Counted from the stretch's first letter, positions 1 to 7,852 are shown. The stretch is DNA of 12,076 nt from Promethearchaeum sp. (GCA_030611625.1 JAUWPK010000060.1:1-12076); one strand, 5' to 3'. A program made the numbers and translations. Notes: a model not told the origin generated them from the letters alone.

Positions 1-2
1 GC

Positions 3-650
3 TTAGTAATCAGTGATCATGATACTGAAAATGTAGTGTCTGAAATAAATACAATTCTTGAAGAATATCCAAATAACATTATATTAATGCTTGATTTAGC
101 CTATAGTTATGCTAATTTAAGTCGTTATGATAAAGCTATAGAGCTATATTCTAAGATTATTGAATTAGCTCCAGAAAATTCTAGTGGTTATACAGGTTTA
201 GGTTTTATGTATCGTCAACAAGGGAAAAATGAAGCTGCCATTAAAGAATTTACAAAAGGGATTCTTTATGCTCCAGATAACGCAATCGCTCATTTTGAAA
301 AAGCCGAGGCTCTTTTTGAGATTGACGAATATGAAGAAGCTTTAAAAAGCTATTATAAGGCTCTTCAATTCAGCGGTGCCGAAACTGAAGCAGAAACTCT
401 ACATCGAATTGCACAGGTAAATTTAGGATTAAAAAATTATGATAAAGCAATAAAGATAGCTAATGATGTTCTTTCTCGAGATCCTGGTTATATTTCTGCA
501 TCTAATATTATCGCAACTTCTTATTATTTAATGGAAGATTGGAAAAAAGCTGAATTGTATTTTGAAAAATATCTTAAAGAAATTCCTGAAGATGAATCAG
601 CAAGTAATCTACTTCATGAAATTAAAGAAAAACTTAAGGAAAATAAATAG
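3..650 (+). CDS. TPR-repeat protein, 5'-partial (start lies outside window)
   Basis: The frame is open to the left edge of the window. Codons from position 3 (L-V-I-S-D-H-D-T-E-N-V) run without a stop into the GTG at 36, so that GTG is probably internal and the gene is truncated here. The visible 215 residues contain about five consecutive 34-residue tetratricopeptide repeats, at roughly residues 26-57, 60-93, 94-127, 130-164 and 165-198. They show the usual spacing of Gly/Ala, Tyr and a closing Pro (for example Y-x-K-A-I-E-L-Y and ELAP). A charged Lys/Glu-rich helix ends the protein. TPR arrays are protein-binding scaffolds; no catalytic domain is visible and the partner cannot be inferred. 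The gene converges on the ribosomal operon with 36 bp between the two stop codons and has no sign of a shared function. Confidence 0.85.
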   Translation, partial: LVISDHDTENVVSEINTILEEYPNNIILMLDLAYSYANLSRYDKAIELYSKIIELAPENSSGYTGLGFMYRQQGKNEAAIKEFTKGILYAPDNAIAHFEKAEALFEIDEYEEALKSYYKALQFSGAETEAETLHRIAQVNLGLKNYDKAIKIANDVLSRDPGYISASNIIATSYYLMEDWKKAELYFEKYLKEIPEDESASNLLHEIKEKLKENK

Positions 651-674
651 AAAATTAGAAACTTAAAAGAGATT

Positions 675-686
675 AAAAAAAAAAAA
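675..686 (-). terminator. Poly-T terminator of the ribosomal operon
   Basis: A run of twelve A on the plus strand is a run of twelve T on the transcribed (minus) strand, directly after the TAA stop of uL15 (687-689). A T-run just behind a stop codon is the standard archaeal intrinsic termination signal. It also separates the operon from the converging TPR gene. Confidence 0.6.
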
Positions 687-1184
687 TTATTCTTTTGAGG
701 CAGTTGCAGTTAATGATAATTTAACTTTGGCTGCTTTTAATTTTTCAACTGCTTTATTACTGGCTTTTTTCACTGTTATTTCCATTGGCTTAGTGACTTT
801 ACCAGTTCCGAGCAATTTGTTGTAATTAAGTGAATTTAAATCGACTATGTAATTAGTTCCTTTTTTCTCGATTTTTCCAGCTTCAAGCCACTCATCTAAA
901 TTCAATTCTACATCTTTGATATTGATTGCATTTACTGCATAAATTCGGAGCATTTTTTGAGGTCGTTTGAACCCTTTTTTGCCAATCCTCCATTTATCAC
1001 CATCAGGTCCTGGAAATCCTTCCGCTCTCATTTTAAGGTAATATGTCCATTTATGCTTAAACTTACCTGTGGTTAATCCAGTTCCTCCTTTTACTCCTTT
1101 AGCTCGATGGGCACCTATTGTTCCATAACCACGGGTTCTGTTGGCATGCATCCGCCTACTCTTTTTTCTATGTGTGACTGGCAT
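687..1184 (-). CDS. rpl15: Large-subunit ribosomal protein uL15 (archaeal/eukaryotic type)
   Basis: 165 residues. The basic Gly/Arg-rich N-terminus (residues 1-40: THRKKSRRM, RTRGYGTIGAHR, then a Gly-rich stretch) is the rRNA-threading tail of the uL15/L27a family. The globular part follows from about residue 75, with the archaeal-type strand-helix segment around NIKDVELNLDEW. uL15 binds 23S rRNA in the large subunit. The ATG lies only 2 bp after the uL30 stop, so it is probably translated by coupling; the upstream GAAGATGA is a weak Shine-Dalgarno. This is the last gene of the operon. In most archaea secY follows, but here a poly-T tract and a convergent unrelated gene follow instead. Confidence 0.95.
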   Translation of the reverse strand: MPVTHRKKSRRMHANRTRGYGTIGAHRAKGVKGGTGLTTGKFKHKWTYYLKMRAEGFPGPDGDKWRIGKKGFKRPQKMLRIYAVNAINIKDVELNLDEWLEAGKIEKKGTNYIVDLNSLNYNKLLGTGKVTKPMEITVKKASNKAVEKLKAAKVKLSLTATASKE

Positions 1185-1186
1185 TC

Positions 1187-1849
1187 TTATATCATCTTCT
1201 TCAAGTATTTGTTTATTTTACCGCCAACATTCCCTAAAGTTCCTCCGGCTCCAACAGGTTTTTTGATGGATCCAGGATATCCTCCAATCGGTGGATGCAA
1301 TCGGAATACTGGTTTAAGATCTTTAACTTCTTTCAATTGAATTTTCCCTTGATAGATTGCTTTGGCAAGTGCATCAATTGATTTATAAACAGTTGTTCGT
1401 CGAACGTGGCTATCAGTTAATATTTTATTCCCGGTAAGTCTTGCCCGTTTTTTGAGTATATTTTTCAATATATCTTCTGAAACAGGTCCGAATGAAACGT
1501 AGTCTTTTGATTTTTGAAGCATACCACGAACACTTGGGGTACTTCTTACAAACGTGGCACTATTTACGGAATAAAGATTCATTAAATGAAGTGTTCTTTG
1601 AATAGTACGTCTCATACCATGCGCACCTCTTACTCGAAGAACGCATAGTGTTATCTCTTGTTGATCCTGTTTTAGATTTTTTTTCAAAGAGACAGTAGGA
1701 AGTTCTACGATATTAACTTTTTTTACAGTTTTCTTTGTAGTTTTCTTAGTTGTTGCTTTTCTAGTAGTTTTCTTAGTTACAGCTTTTCTAGAAGTTTTCT
1801 TTGAACTTTTTTTAGTTCTTTTAACAGGAGTTTTTGTTGAACTTGACAT
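1187..1849 (-). CDS. rpl30: Large-subunit ribosomal protein uL30 with long Lys/Thr-rich N-terminal tail
   Basis: The uL30 core (L7Ae-unrelated, archaeal long form of L30) begins near residue 60 of 220, recognised by TLCVLRVRGAHGMRR, then LHLMNLYSVNSATFV and the C-terminal LHPPIGGYPGSIKKP motif. The archaeal protein is usually about 155 residues; the extra length is an N-terminal Lys/Thr/Ser tail that includes two tandem nonapeptides (RKAVTKKTT, RKATTKKTT). I chose the ATG at 1849 because AGGTG (1860-1856) is a good Shine-Dalgarno 6 nt before it. The GTG at 1858 lies inside that ribosome-binding site and would add three residues (MKK). It sits 25 bp after uS5 and 2 bp before uL15 in the operon. 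Confidence 0.93.
   Translation of the reverse strand: MSSSTKTPVKRTKKSSKKTSRKAVTKKTTRKATTKKTTKKTVKKVNIVELPTVSLKKNLKQDQQEITLCVLRVRGAHGMRRTIQRTLHLMNLYSVNSATFVRSTPSVRGMLQKSKDYVSFGPVSEDILKNILKKRARLTGNKILTDSHVRRTTVYKSIDALAKAIYQGKIQLKEVKDLKPVFRLHPPIGGYPGSIKKPVGAGGTLGNVGGKINKYLKKMI
1736..1789 (-). repeat. Two tandem 27-bp coding repeats in the uL30 tail
   Basis: Two adjacent 27-bp units (1789-1763 and 1762-1736, read on the minus strand) encode RKAVTKKTT and RKATTKKTT. They differ at only a few positions, and a further partial unit (KKTVKK) follows. The in-frame 9-codon period points to tail growth by replication slippage. Confidence 0.75.
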
Positions 1850-1874
1850 TTTTTTCACCTATTTGTTTTAAAAT

Positions 1875-2561
1875 TTAAGCATTCCAGTCTTCTCGTGTCA
1901 TCATTTTATACATATTTTCCAAGGCGTTATAAACTGCTTTAGCCATATTTGCACGAGATTTAGTATTTCCTTTTGTTAAAGTCCAGATATCAGTTATTCC
2001 TGCGAGGCGTAACACAAGTTTAGCAGTATCCGAACATGCTAATCCGGTTCCTTTTGGTGCCGGTTTTAGAGTTACACGAACACTTCCCATCTTTCCTGAA
2101 GTTTCAAATGGAATTGAATGATGTCCTCCACAATCGCATTCCCAGCTTCCACAACCACGTTTGACAGGTATTAAGTTAAGTTTAGCTGATGCAATTGCTT
2201 TACGAATTCCAGGTCCTACTTCTTTATTCTTCGAAGAGCTAATTCCAACAAAGCCATCTTGATTCCCAACAACTACCGAACATTTGAATGTGCTTTTTTC
2301 ACCTGCATCAGTTTGTTTCTGAACCATTTTGATATCAATAACTTCTTCTTTTAAATTTGGGATTAAAGAATCTAATATCTCTTTTTCTTTGATTACGTAG
2401 TTATTTTTAATTATTTCATCAATAGAAGTAATTTTTCCCTCTTTTACCATTCTTCCTAGTCTGGTTAATGGTTTCCAAACATCGAGTGGATTTCTTCTTT
2501 TGAATGGTTTTCGAGGAGGACGTCTTCCCCCTCTAAATTGTTTATTTCCTTGATTTGACAT
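1875..2561 (-). CDS. rps5: Small-subunit ribosomal protein uS5
   Basis: 228 residues, close to the archaeal/eukaryotic (S2) length. The N-terminal tail is Gly/Arg-rich (GGRRPPRKPFKRR). The S5 double-stranded-RNA-binding domain follows, with FKCSVVVGNQDGFVGIS and GPGIRKAIASAKLNLI. The archaeal/eukaryotic signature GCGSWECDCGGHHSIPF and GSVRVTLKPAPKGTGL come next. uS5 sits at the 30S decoding and mRNA-entry side and contributes to translational accuracy. Its Shine-Dalgarno AGGTG is formed by the last Lys-Val codons of uL18, 11 nt ahead of the ATG, so the two genes are likely coupled. Confidence 0.97.
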   Translation of the reverse strand: MSNQGNKQFRGGRRPPRKPFKRRNPLDVWKPLTRLGRMVKEGKITSIDEIIKNNYVIKEKEILDSLIPNLKEEVIDIKMVQKQTDAGEKSTFKCSVVVGNQDGFVGISSSKNKEVGPGIRKAIASAKLNLIPVKRGCGSWECDCGGHHSIPFETSGKMGSVRVTLKPAPKGTGLACSDTAKLVLRLAGITDIWTLTKGNTKSRANMAKAVYNALENMYKMMTREDWNA

Positions 2562-2567
2562 CTATAT

Positions 2568-3155
2568 TTACACCTTTCCTTCCATATTTTTTTTAGTTTT
2601 TTCGAAATCACTTACAATTTTTAGAGGATCTCCCTTTTTCATTAATAATTTAGAAAATTTCTTCTTAAATTGGGCTGGTTTCTTTTTTAATAATTTTGCG
2701 TAATTTTCAATATGGGAACCATTAATTCTTTCACCTAAACTCTCAGGAAACCATTTTTCATCATGAGGGACTTCAATTCCCGCATCTAAAAATCCCCGAA
2801 AGGCTGCTTTAATACGTTCGTTGTGCACAATTATTCCTATATCGAGAATTATATCTTGAATATTGGCTTTTTTTGTCCTTAATCCACAAAGATATCCTGT
2901 AAGGTATGCTGATGGCATGTTTCCTGCATTATTTACCCAAGCAAAGTTTTTCTCCAGCTGAGAAGAATGACTTTGTGCAAGTATTTTATCACCTTGAACT
3001 AATGCATCAACAACTTGAACAGTAGTGTGTTTATTAGAACATCTAATGACTAATCTTTTTCTTCTTGATATAATTAATTTTAGTCTTCTATGATAATTCG
3101 TTTTACCTTCTTTTCTTCTTCTGAAAGGTACTCTATATTTTGGTCCTCTTGCCAT
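2568..3155 (-). CDS. rpl18: Large-subunit ribosomal protein uL18
   Basis: 195 residues, matching archaeal uL18 / eukaryotic L5. It opens with MARGPKYRVPFRRRKEGKTN, followed by YHRRLKLIISRRKRLVIR and the core YLTGYLCGLR. The archaeal-eukaryotic segment GFLDAGIEVPH appears near residue 120. The protein carries 5S rRNA in the central protuberance together with uL5, which is encoded in the same operon. The C-terminal region is Lys-rich. The start has GAGG about 10 nt upstream, overlapping the end of eL19. The spacing to eL19 is 2 bp. Confidence 0.97.
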   Translation of the reverse strand: MARGPKYRVPFRRRKEGKTNYHRRLKLIISRRKRLVIRCSNKHTTVQVVDALVQGDKILAQSHSSQLEKNFAWVNNAGNMPSAYLTGYLCGLRTKKANIQDIILDIGIIVHNERIKAAFRGFLDAGIEVPHDEKWFPESLGERINGSHIENYAKLLKKKPAQFKKKFSKLLMKKGDPLKIVSDFEKTKKNMEGKV

Positions 3156-3157
3156 TT

Positions 3158-3607
3158 CTAATTCCTCATTAATCTATTTTCTTCAATATATCTATGTAGT
3201 GTCGCTACTGAATTGAAAGCTCCACCTTTTGCTTTTAAATATAAATTTCTATAAACAGAAACTTCAATTTGCTTTGTATTACGTAATTTTTTTAATTCTC
3301 TTCTTAAAGGACGAATTCTATTTATCCAATTTCTTTTTGGTGGTGATCGAGCGGTTTTTTTACCTTTTCTGCTACCAATTCCCCTTCCACGACCTTTTTG
3401 TTTCTGTTTTAATTTTAAATTGGCTCTAATTCTTGATATTCCTATCTTCTCTCTTTTTGAAATAATTTTATTTTTAATTAAGTTGCGAATATCTTCCCTG
3501 GTGATTGCCATTGAAACCTCATCGATAAATTCTGGTTCAATAAAAACTCGGTTTTTACCACATTTCAAGATTTCAGCAGCTAATCGTTTTTGAGCATTGA
3601 TTTTCAT
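3158..3607 (-). CDS. rpl19e: Large-subunit ribosomal protein eL19
   Basis: 149 residues, typical of the archaeal form, which lacks the long eukaryotic C-terminal helix. Family motifs in order are QKRLAAEILKCGKNRVF (residues 6-22), ITREDIRNLI, the basic RNA-binding segment GRGRGIGSRKGKKTAR, and NWINRIRPLRRELKKL. The family is absent from bacteria, which supports the archaeal assignment. The ATG is preceded by GGAG and AGGT in the 14-bp gap after the eL32 stop, giving adequate ribosome binding. Confidence 0.97.
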   Translation of the reverse strand: MKINAQKRLAAEILKCGKNRVFIEPEFIDEVSMAITREDIRNLIKNKIISKREKIGISRIRANLKLKQKQKGRGRGIGSRKGKKTARSPPKRNWINRIRPLRRELKKLRNTKQIEVSVYRNLYLKAKGGAFNSVATLHRYIEENRLMRN

Positions 3608-3621
3608 TTTTACCTAACTCC

Positions 3622-4122
3622 TTATTTTTTCCCCTTTGATTTATTCTTGGAATCCTTTTTTTTTGTTTTCTTTTCTTCTTCCACTTCTTCTTCATCCATT
3701 TCGGGTTCAAAGAGGTCTTCTTTTGAATAACCTGCATTAAATACTTTAAATCCAAGTTCTTGGGCTTTTTCAACAACTTTAATTCTTTTTCTTGCTCCCA
3801 ATCGGGCTGAAATACGAATACCATGTCTTTCAGGAATTAAATTTTTTAAATCTTTTATACTTATGATTAAAATATCTTCTAAGCCTGAAGGGTGTAATCC
3901 ACGTATTTTTTTTGGAGCCCTATAACCAGGTTCAGGAGATTTAACACCCATTTTCATTTTTCTTCGAGTTTTATTATCAATTCCTCTTTGTTTTCTCCAA
4001 CCAGAGTTCTTTAATTTTTTATATCTCCATGATTCGTAACGTGCAAAGGATGGATTTCTCTTTCTTTTTCTAGTTCTGATTCTCAATAATCTCTTTTTTT
4101 CATGTAATTCCATTTTGTCCAT
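3622..4122 (-). CDS. rpl32e: Large-subunit ribosomal protein eL32 with acidic/Lys-rich C-terminal tail
   Basis: The eL32 core covers roughly residues 5-138: basic RTRKRKRNPSFARYE, then GWRKQRGIDNKTRRK, and PEPGYRAPKKIRGLHPSG, the most conserved part of the family. A tail of about 28 residues follows (EPEMDEEEVEEEKK, then a Lys/Ser run), which archaeal eL32 (about 130 residues) usually lacks. Two ATG codons compete: the one at 4122 is only 2 nt behind GGAG, while the next in-frame ATG at 4113 is 11 nt behind it. The second may therefore be the real start; the difference is three residues (M-D-K). Confidence 0.95.
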   Translation of the reverse strand: MDKMELHEKKRLLRIRTRKRKRNPSFARYESWRYKKLKNSGWRKQRGIDNKTRRKMKMGVKSPEPGYRAPKKIRGLHPSGLEDILIISIKDLKNLIPERHGIRISARLGARKRIKVVEKAQELGFKVFNAGYSKEDLFEPEMDEEEVEEEKKTKKKDSKNKSKGKK

Positions 4123-4129
4123 TTCTCCT

Positions 4130-4711
4130 TTATTTGATTACCCATAATTGCTCATTTCCAAGTAATTTCTCATATACATAGATTCCATCTTGGAAGACTC
4201 GCTTATCTTTGTTTTTAATTCTACACCTTTTCTGAATATTTGCACATGTTTGTCCAACTAATTCCTTATCTGAGCCTGTAACAATTACTTCTTCTTTATT
4301 TGCTTTTATTTTAACATCTCCAATAGAATGAGTTATTCTTGGAGCTCTTTCTCCTAAGAAGTTTTTAATAAGTATAACATCACTACCTTTTTTTGGAGGT
4401 TCTAATGTAATTGGAAAATGGCTGTAAACTATCTTCATTCGATATTCATACCCTTTATCAATACCCAAAAACATGTTAATAATAATATTTTTTAGAGTGA
4501 AAGTTAAAGCAACTATATTTTTTCTAGGAAAATCAGCGTGCAATAATATTTTATTACCTTCAATTTTAATATCAATTTTTCTTGCATGCCCAAAGTCTTT
4601 TGTCAATTCTCCCAATTTTCCCTTTACAGACATAACTTTATTATCATTTATCTTGCAAACGATTCCCTTTGGAATTTCGAGTTCTTCATCAATTCTGATA
4701 TATTTGACCAT
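4130..4711 (-). CDS. rpl6: Large-subunit ribosomal protein uL6
   Basis: 193 residues with the two-domain uL6 fold: residues 8-85 (IPKGIVCKINDNKVMSVKGK, GELTKDF) and 86-180. The second domain ends in the archaeal/eukaryotic signature KDKRVFQDGIYVYEK. The KNFLGERAPR motif lies near residue 118. The protein binds 23S rRNA by the sarcin-ricin loop, near the GTPase centre. AAGGA lies about 8 nt upstream of the ATG. The 14-bp gap after uS8 and the 7-bp gap before eL32 keep it inside the operon. Confidence 0.97.
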   Translation of the reverse strand: MVKYIRIDEELEIPKGIVCKINDNKVMSVKGKLGELTKDFGHARKIDIKIEGNKILLHADFPRKNIVALTFTLKNIIINMFLGIDKGYEYRMKIVYSHFPITLEPPKKGSDVILIKNFLGERAPRITHSIGDVKIKANKEEVIVTGSDKELVGQTCANIQKRCRIKNKDKRVFQDGIYVYEKLLGNEQLWVIK

Positions 4712-4725
4712 GATAATCCTTCCTT

Positions 4726-5118
4726 TTAATATACATATACGAGCAATCTTCCCCCAATATGCCGCTCTTTTGCTTCAATATGGGACATTACACCTTGAGA
4801 TGTTGAGAGAAGAATTAATCCAAAATTTACAGCAGGTAAATAATGCTTTTCTTCAATTTCGATTTTTTTAATCTTTATAGGTTTTCTTGGTTTTATTACA
4901 CCAATTTTATTAATTCTTCCGAGTAACTGTACACGAAACTTGCCTTGTCGTCCATCATCGATCGATTCAAAGCTTCCGATATATCCATTTGATTGAAGAA
5001 TATGAAGAACGGTTCCAATAAGTTTTGAACGTGGATTTATAATCACCGAACTTTGGCAAACTATTTCTGCATTTTTAATACAGCTACATGCATCTGCTAA
5101 CGGGTCTAGTAGTGTCAT
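4726..5118 (-). CDS. rps8: Small-subunit ribosomal protein uS8
   Basis: 130 residues, the standard archaeal/eukaryotic (S15a) length. It starts DPLADACSCIKNAE, continues with a central VQLLGRINKIGVIKPR, and ends with the family signature GLILLSTSQGVMSHIEAKE and GGRLLVYVY. uS8 is a primary binder of 16S rRNA helix 21. The TAG stop of uS14 overlaps its Shine-Dalgarno (TAGGAG). The nearer ATG in another frame ends after two codons, so the start at 5118 is secure. Confidence 0.97.
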   Translation of the reverse strand: MTLLDPLADACSCIKNAEIVCQSSVIINPRSKLIGTVLHILQSNGYIGSFESIDDGRQGKFRVQLLGRINKIGVIKPRKPIKIKKIEIEEKHYLPAVNFGLILLSTSQGVMSHIEAKERHIGGRLLVYVY

Positions 5119-5132
5119 TTTTTCATTTTCTC

Positions 5133-5297
5133 CTAATATTTTTTAAATCCTAAATCTTTCGCTACTTCTCTAAAGCAGCGTCGACACAAATTCAATCCGT
5201 ATTGACGGATGAGACCTCTATGAGATCCACAGCGTCGGCATACTCTTGATCCTTTACCCTTTAATGAAATGGATGTGTTCATTCGTTTTTCGTTCAT
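5133..5297 (-). CDS. rps14: Small-subunit ribosomal protein uS14, zinc-binding short form
   Basis: A 54-codon frame in the gap between uL5 and uS8, translated by hand. It begins MNEKRMNTSISLKGKGSR and continues with C-R-R-C, GSHRGLIRQYGLNL, C-R-R-C, ending in FREVAKDLGFKKY and TAG. Four cysteines (C20, C23, C38, C41) form the CxxC-x14-CxxC zinc site of archaeal uS14 and eukaryotic S29; GLIRQYGLNLCRRCF is strikingly S29-like. It sits in the 30S head near uS3 and uS19. GGTGATTT, complementary to the 16S 3' end, begins 11 nt before the ATG and just follows the uL5 stop. It falls exactly at its canonical place in the operon. Confidence 0.96.
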   Translation of the reverse strand: MNEKRMNTSISLKGKGSRVCRRCGSHRGLIRQYGLNLCRRCFREVAKDLGFKKY

Positions 5298-5307
5298 GAT
5301 AAATCAC

Positions 5308-5880
5308 CTAGTAATATCTTTCCTCCATTTTTTCTACAATCTCTGCTTTGAATACATTTTCCATAAAGTACATTGCTTCTTTTTTGGAGACATATTGGGA
5401 TGATCCAACTTTTCGTCGGTTCTTTTTTCGTGTTTTGATTCTTAATCCCGGTCGAGTTATTTTAACGGAAACATTGAATCCAAAAATTCCTAAATCAGGG
5501 TCGTATTTAACTCCTGGAACTTTGATATGTTCATCGACACCAAAACTAAAATTACCTTTGTTATCAAATGATCTTTTCAAAATTCTATTATCAAATGGAT
5601 CTAATGCTTTTCTCAAGAAATTTGCACAATCTTCCCCACGGAGTGTAACTTTTGTTGCAACTGACATGTTTTTACGTAAACCCCATTCTTTTACATTTTT
5701 CTTGGCTTTTAATACAACCGGTTTATGACCTGTTAATGATTCTAATACTTTATGGGCTTTTTGAATTTCTACTGCGCCTAAGCTGCCCATACCAATGTTT
5801 ATTACTACTTTTTCGATTTTAGGTTGAAGCATTACATTAGATTTCCACATTTCTTTGAAATTTATTTCTTTTTGGCTCAT
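5308..5880 (-). CDS. rpl5: Large-subunit ribosomal protein uL5
   Basis: 190 residues of archaeal type. Motifs are KIEKVVINIGMGSLG, LTGHKPVVLKAKKNVKEWGLRK, TLRGEDCANFLRKAL and, near the C-terminus, GFNVSVKITRPGLRIKTRK, typical of uL5/L11. It binds 5S rRNA and helix 84 of 23S rRNA and contacts the P-site tRNA. GGAGG, contributed by the Glu-Glu codons ending eS4, lies 8 nt before the ATG; the tandem TAA-TAA of eS4 falls between. This is a strong, coupled start. Confidence 0.97.
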   Translation of the reverse strand: MSQKEINFKEMWKSNVMLQPKIEKVVINIGMGSLGAVEIQKAHKVLESLTGHKPVVLKAKKNVKEWGLRKNMSVATKVTLRGEDCANFLRKALDPFDNRILKRSFDNKGNFSFGVDEHIKVPGVKYDPDLGIFGFNVSVKITRPGLRIKTRKKNRRKVGSSQYVSKKEAMYFMENVFKAEIVEKMEERYY

Positions 5881-5883
5881 TTA

Positions 5884-6627
5884 TTATTCCTCCATAGGTA
5901 AATCTATTACTGTATCATTTTTTCCAATTACAAATACATAATCATAAGATGTACTTATTTCACCGCTTGATGTGGTTATTTGAGCAAGGGATGCATTTAC
6001 TCCAAATCTTTGAGTTAATTTTGAGATCGTTCCAGAAACGCCTGTATGAGCTCCTCTATAAATCATGCCTTGAACTTTTTCCTTGAATTCAAAATATTCC
6101 ATAATCTTTTGTTCTGGAATTGAAATTTTCAAAGTTCCGCGGGTTTTGTATTTGGTTTTATCTTTTTTAACTAATATATTCCTACCGTCATGGAGATTTA
6201 ACTGTTGAATGCCACCTTTGATAGTTGTGATATTATTAATTCTACAAAGTTTAAACTTGGATTCTTCTTTCGTGATCTCGGAAATCATTAATCCATGATT
6301 TTTTGATGCTAAAATTCTATAAGCTTTATTAATTTCTGGTAATTCTATTACATCCATTAAACCAATAGGGAAATTTAAATCTTTTCTCGGTATACCATCA
6401 ATAATAATTCCATTCTTATTTACAATGTATTTTGATTCTTTGGAATTTTTTGTAATTTTCAATAAATCTCTGAGCACATGACCAAGTGGAAGGCAAAAAT
6501 TCTTTGAATGGGGGCCTGAGTTAGCCTTATAGAAATATTTTCCTGCAGATCTATCCTTTCTTCTGATTTGAAGATGTCCTGGAGTTGCCAATCTTTTTTG
6601 ATGTCGTTTATTTCCTTTGGATCCCAT
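5884..6627 (-). CDS. rps4e: Small-subunit ribosomal protein eS4
   Basis: 247 residues from the ATG at 6627, which gives the conserved N-terminus MGSKGNKRHQKRLATPGHLQ. A longer frame opens at 6678 (adding 17 residues), but that stretch overlaps uL24 and is not part of the family. The S4 RNA-binding domain (LPLGHVLRDLLKI, IIDGIPRKDLNFPIGLMDVI) spans about residues 45-110. The central eS4 domain follows, and a KOW-like C-terminus contains YRGAHTGVSGTISKLTQRFG. The family is present in archaea and eukaryotes and absent from bacteria. AGGAGG about 11 nt upstream lies inside the last codons of uL24, and only one base separates the two genes. Confidence 0.95.
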   Translation of the reverse strand: MGSKGNKRHQKRLATPGHLQIRRKDRSAGKYFYKANSGPHSKNFCLPLGHVLRDLLKITKNSKESKYIVNKNGIIIDGIPRKDLNFPIGLMDVIELPEINKAYRILASKNHGLMISEITKEESKFKLCRINNITTIKGGIQQLNLHDGRNILVKKDKTKYKTRGTLKISIPEQKIMEYFEFKEKVQGMIYRGAHTGVSGTISKLTQRFGVNASLAQITTSSGEISTSYDYVFVIGKNDTVIDLPMEE

Positions 6628-6628
6628 G

Positions 6629-7054
6629 TTATTTCTTTCCTCCTGTCTTTTTTGGAGATGTGTTTTTAATTTCTTCAAGTTTTTGCATTCTATCCATCAT
6701 TTTTTCTCTCCATGGATCGATTTTATTTTTCTTGGTTGCTAATTTTGTTAAGATTAATTTGGAAGGTGCTATTGGGGTAAAAAAACTTGTTCCGTCTTTC
6801 TTTTCTTGACTGGTTTCTTCAATCGTCACTTTTCGAGTTTTTTTATTGATACTTAATATTTTTCCTTCAATCCCCGAAAATTCGCCTTTGGTGATTCTGC
6901 ATTGGTCATCCACCCTTAGAGGAAGTCGTTTAACACCCCATTCTTCCTGCAAATTTTCATCAAACGGAATCGTGAATAATTTAGAAACTTGATGATTTTT
7001 TACTTTAAGTAAAGCATTTCTTTGTTTTGTTGGTTTTTTTGATTTTACTTTCAT
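6629..7054 (-). CDS. rpl24: Large-subunit ribosomal protein uL24
   Basis: 141 residues, archaeal/eukaryotic L26 type. After a basic N-terminus (KSKKPTKQRNAL) come the conserved WGVKRLPLRVDDQCRI and the KOW motif GEFSGIEGKILSIN (residues about 57-70), then a strand pair up to FFTPIAPSKLILTKL. The C-terminal 30 residues are Lys-rich. uL24 is an early-assembly protein that also lies near the exit tunnel. The upstream AAGGGA is only a weak Shine-Dalgarno. The gap to uL14 is 23 bp. Confidence 0.95.
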   Translation of the reverse strand: MKVKSKKPTKQRNALLKVKNHQVSKLFTIPFDENLQEEWGVKRLPLRVDDQCRITKGEFSGIEGKILSINKKTRKVTIEETSQEKKDGTSFFTPIAPSKLILTKLATKKNKIDPWREKMMDRMQKLEEIKNTSPKKTGGKK

Positions 7055-7077
7055 TTTATTTTCCCTTTTTTAGTTGA

Positions 7078-7506
7078 TTAAATTATAAGTGAAGCGACAT
7101 TACTTATCCGGGGATACAACTCAGCTACCTCACGGGCGATTGGTCCATTAATTTGACTAGCTTTTGGATCTCCATCCTCAGTTACTAAAACTCCAGCATT
7201 GTCTTCAAATCTTAATCTTGTTCCATCAATTCTCCGAATTGTTTGTTTTTGTCGGACTATAACTGCTTTTAATATTTTTCGTCTCAGATCAGGATTTCCT
7301 TTCTTAATTGAGACGACAACCATATCTCCAACGCAAGCATTTGGATATCTATTGAGTCTTGTAGATCTCCCCAATACAGCAATAATTTTTGCTAATTTTG
7401 CTCCGCTATTATCCGTGATTTTGATTATCGTTTCTGTATTTAATCCTTTAGTGATTCTAATTCTAAAAACACTAGCACTTTTTCCCATACGACGTTTTCC
7501 ACCCAT
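7078..7506 (-). CDS. rpl14: Large-subunit ribosomal protein uL14
   Basis: 142 residues. Hallmarks of uL14/L23 are ITDNSGAKLAKIIAVLG, CVGDMVVVSIKKGNPDLRRK, AVIVRQKQTIRR and the end GPIAREVAELYPRISNVASLII. The protein lies at the intersubunit face, where anti-association factor aIF6 binds in archaea. The ATG at 7506 has GGAGG 9 nt upstream, formed by the last codons of uS17 (Lys-Glu-Asp). A later ATG (M7) is possible but has no such site. Confidence 0.97.
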   Translation of the reverse strand: MGGKRRMGKSASVFRIRITKGLNTETIIKITDNSGAKLAKIIAVLGRSTRLNRYPNACVGDMVVVSIKKGNPDLRRKILKAVIVRQKQTIRRIDGTRLRFEDNAGVLVTEDGDPKASQINGPIAREVAELYPRISNVASLII

Positions 7507-7510
7507 TTTA

Positions 7511-7852
7511 TTAGTCCTCCTTCACAATTTTTTCAATAACCACGAACGCTACAGTTTTTGAAATTTTTCGACATTCTGCAACTTTTACTTGTTCTCCCTC
7601 TGTAACTTCAATACAATCAGGAAGATGGGCAGTAATCTTTGATTTTCGTCTTTCATATCGTTGATATTTTGAAATATAATAATTATAATCTCTTTGGATT
7701 ACAACTGTTTTATGCATTTTAGTTGAAACAACATTTCCTTGTAGGATTCGTCCCCTTAATTTTAAATTACCATGAAAAGGGCAATTTTGATCTTCACATA
7801 CTTTGGTGGGAACAACGATATTTGGTATTCCGATATTTTTTACTTGATTCAA
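7511..7852 (-). CDS. rps17: Small-subunit ribosomal protein uS17 (TTG start)
   Basis: 113 residues of the archaeal/eukaryotic S11 type. The N-terminal PTKVCEDQNCPFHGNLKLRG (C19, C24, H27) is followed by the OB-fold core GRILQGNVVSTKMHKTVVIQRDY and RRKSKITAHLPDCIEV. The start must be the TTG at 7852: a full GGAGG lies 8 nt ahead of it, there is no ATG before residue 46, and the conserved Cys segment would otherwise be lost. The TTG overlaps the TGA stop of Rnp1 by 4 bp, a termination-reinitiation arrangement. Confidence 0.96.
   Translation of the reverse strand: MNQVKNIGIPNIVVPTKVCEDQNCPFHGNLKLRGRILQGNVVSTKMHKTVVIQRDYNYYISKYQRYERRKSKITAHLPDCIEVTEGEQVKVAECRKISKTVAFVVIEKIVKED

Noticed and set aside
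1107..1340. Plus-strand frame antisense to uL15 and uL30.
   Set aside because: It lies fully within two confident ribosomal genes and shows no family resemblance.
3573..3824. Minus-strand Lys-rich frame of 83 codons overlapping eL32 and eL19.
   Set aside because: It is an out-of-frame shadow of the Lys-rich eL32 tail; eL32 and eL19 account for the DNA.
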